From positions 1 to 23,770 of the forward strand of contig JAEWDF010000126.1 of assembly GCA_023390245.1 (NCBI GenBank): a stretch of 23,770 nt of DNA. The letters are read 5' to 3'. Positions 22,958-23,770 of the stretch are shown here, in pieces. A program made the translations under genes and the position numbers. Below the pieces are notes generated by a model. The model had not been told where the DNA came from, did no database searches, and saw nothing but the letters and a program-made list of their open reading frames with translations. Numbering within the stretch: position 1 is the first letter of the stretch; the number at the start of each line of letters is the position of its first letter. This DNA is from Pseudomonadota bacterium (GTDB taxonomy: Bacteria > Pseudomonadota > Alphaproteobacteria > Caulobacterales > Caulobacteraceae).

Positions 22958-23299
22958 ATGAACAAGGCGATCATCGCGATTGCGGGTGCGGGGCTGCTGG
23001 CCTCGGCTTGCGCCAGCGACCCTTACGGCGGCACCAACCAGACGGTGCGCCAAGGCGCCATCGGCGCTGGCCTGGGCGCCGTCGCCGGCGCCATCGTCGG
23101 CAATAACGTGGGCAGCGGCAACGCGGCCACCGGCGCCCTGATCGGCGGCGCCTTGGGCGGCGCGGCCGGCGCCATCCGCGGCTCGTCCCAGGACCGCAAC
23201 AACCAGCAGCGCTACCGCGACAGTCAGGGCCGCTACTACTACTGCTACGACAATCGCCAGGACGAATGTTACTGGGATAACGGTCAGCGCCGCTACTGA
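22958..23299 (+). CDS. Glycine-zipper 2TM-like lipoprotein
   Basis: A 113-residue envelope protein. A signal peptide ends in LLASAC with Cys18 as lipidation site. The -3 residue is Ala rather than Leu, so the lipobox is slightly unusual, and the +2 Ala favours the outer membrane. The middle holds GAIGAGLGAVAGAIVG and ATGALIGGALGGAAGAIRG, two glycine-zipper helices as in SlyB/RcnB-type 2TM proteins. The C-terminus is polar and Tyr-rich (RYRDSQGRYYYCYDNRQDEC, then YWDNGQRRY) with two Cys that could form a disulfide. AGAGGA precedes the ATG. A perfect EcfG promoter upstream and two tandem hairpins downstream make it a monocistronic stress unit. Its molecular role is unknown. Confidence 0.9.
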   Translation: MNKAIIAIAGAGLLASACASDPYGGTNQTVRQGAIGAGLGAVAGAIVGNNVGSGNAATGALIGGALGGAAGAIRGSSQDRNNQQRYRDSQGRYYYCYDNRQDECYWDNGQRRY

Positions 23300-23313
23300 T
23301 CGGCCGGCCGTGA

Positions 23314-23335
23314 CGAAATCGGTCCGCCGATTTCG
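23314..23335 (+). terminator. First of two tandem hairpins after the glycine-zipper gene
   Basis: CGAAATCGG (23314-23322) and CCGATTTCG (23327-23335) pair perfectly around a TCCG tetraloop, 14 bases after the stop codon. No T-run follows, so it probably stabilises the 3' end or aids the second hairpin rather than terminating alone. Confidence 0.55.
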
Positions 23336-23342
23336 CGCATTC

Positions 23343-23373
23343 AGGCGGCGCGTCGCACGACGCGCCGCCTTTT
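23343..23373 (+). terminator. Intrinsic terminator after the glycine-zipper gene
   Basis: AGGCGGCGCGTCG (23343-23355) and CGACGCGCCGCCT (23358-23370) form a perfect GC-rich stem; the innermost pairs must open to make a loop. TTTT (23370-23373) follows. It separates the lipoprotein gene from the OmpA-like gene beginning at 23407. Confidence 0.85.
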
Positions 23374-23406
23374 CGGCGCCGGGGCTGGCGCGAGGGAGGG
23401 GCTGAC

Positions 23407-23770
23407 ATGAGATTTCCGGTCTTTCTGCTGGCGACCGCGGCCCTGGCGGCCTGCGCGACGCCGGCGGCGCGGCGCGACACGGTGATCGTGGGCGAGAGCG
23501 CCTGCGCCCCGGCGCGCTTCGACGTCTATTTCCGCAAGGACCAGGCCGACCTAACGTCGGCGGCGGCCCAGGCGATCGCGCTTCAGGCCGGGCGTTTGGC
23601 GGACTGCGAGGTGCGGCGCGTCCGGGTGCTGGGCCTGGCCGACGCCACCGGAACGCCGGAAGCCAATCTAACCCTGTCGCAGCGCCGCGCGCGGGAGACG
23701 GCCGAGGCCCTGGCTGCGGCCGGCCTGCCCGCGCCCGTCTTCGATGTCGCCGCGGCGGGCGACGCCGGGG
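23407..23770 (+). CDS. OmpA-family lipoprotein (3' truncated by window)
   Basis: The frame is open from the ATG at 23407 to the window end, with 121 complete codons. A short lipoprotein signal, MRFPVFLLATAALAACATP, has a perfect LAAC lipobox (Cys16). After the linker, FDVYFRKDQADLTSAAAQAI resembles the first strand and helix of an OmpA-like peptidoglycan-binding domain. VRVLGLADATGTPEANLTLS and QRRARETAEALAAAGL match its xGxaDxxGxxxxNxxLSxxRAxxV core, including the Asp and Arg that contact diaminopimelate. GGGAGGGG lies just upstream of the ATG as a ribosome binding site. It follows the terminator of the glycine-zipper gene, so it has its own promoter or depends on read-through. I saw no EcfG site before it. 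Confidence 0.88.
   Translation, partial: MRFPVFLLATAALAACATPAARRDTVIVGESACAPARFDVYFRKDQADLTSAAAQAIALQAGRLADCEVRRVRVLGLADATGTPEANLTLSQRRARETAEALAAAGLPAPVFDVAAAGDAG

Noticed and set aside
1..23770. CRISPR arrays, tRNA/rRNA genes, insertion sequences
   Set aside because: No regularly spaced repeats, cloverleaf or rRNA sequence, or transposase-like protein was seen on either strand. Reading by eye could miss an unusual tRNA.

Overview
The window is chromosomal DNA from a high-GC alphaproteobacterium. The best guess is Caulobacterales, Brevundimonas-like, inferred from base composition, the mutS-glnD-murJ-trpS block and alphaproteobacterial EcfG-type promoters; no rRNA or other marker gene is present to prove it. 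Coding density is high, with many 1-4 base start/stop overlaps. I see no tRNA, rRNA, insertion sequence, prophage or CRISPR array.

Left part (1-6548). The 3' end of purH converges on a two-gene minus-strand operon: a His-rich PadR repressor resembling E. coli YqjI and a siderophore-interacting flavoreductase resembling YqjH. The repressor is divergent from an alpha/beta hydrolase, and two GATATATC palindromes lie between them. Next come an Rrf2 regulator overlapping a thioredoxin-reductase-like flavoprotein (plus strand), a TM2-SHOCT membrane protein, and an OsmC-GNAT pair (minus strand).

Housekeeping block (6619-14834, all minus strand, transcribed right to left): mutS, glnD, murJ and trpS. 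These serve mismatch repair, nitrogen (PII) signalling, lipid II flipping and tryptophan charging.

Cobalamin section (14835-17943). A cobalamin riboswitch leader precedes a btuB-type TonB-dependent receptor. A convergent gene overlaps the btuB end and encodes an aldo/keto reductase-fold protein in which all four catalytic tetrad positions are substituted. A maleylacetoacetate/maleylpyruvate isomerase and a short fumarylacetoacetate hydrolase-family enzyme follow as a minus-strand pair (18041-19326).

Envelope/stress section (19386-23770). This is the most interesting part. Four perfect GGAAC-N16-CGTT sequences, the EcfG general-stress sigma factor promoter consensus, lie directly upstream of four transcription units within 3.5 kb: DUF883 (ElaB/YqjD-like) plus a YqjE/holin-X-like membrane protein; a DUF1328 peptide; a lipid kinase plus metallophosphoesterase operon, where the promoter predicts a leaderless mRNA; and a glycine-zipper lipoprotein. 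I found no other perfect match in the window. I read this as a compact, undescribed general-stress island that remodels the envelope. The window ends inside an OmpA-like lipoprotein gene.
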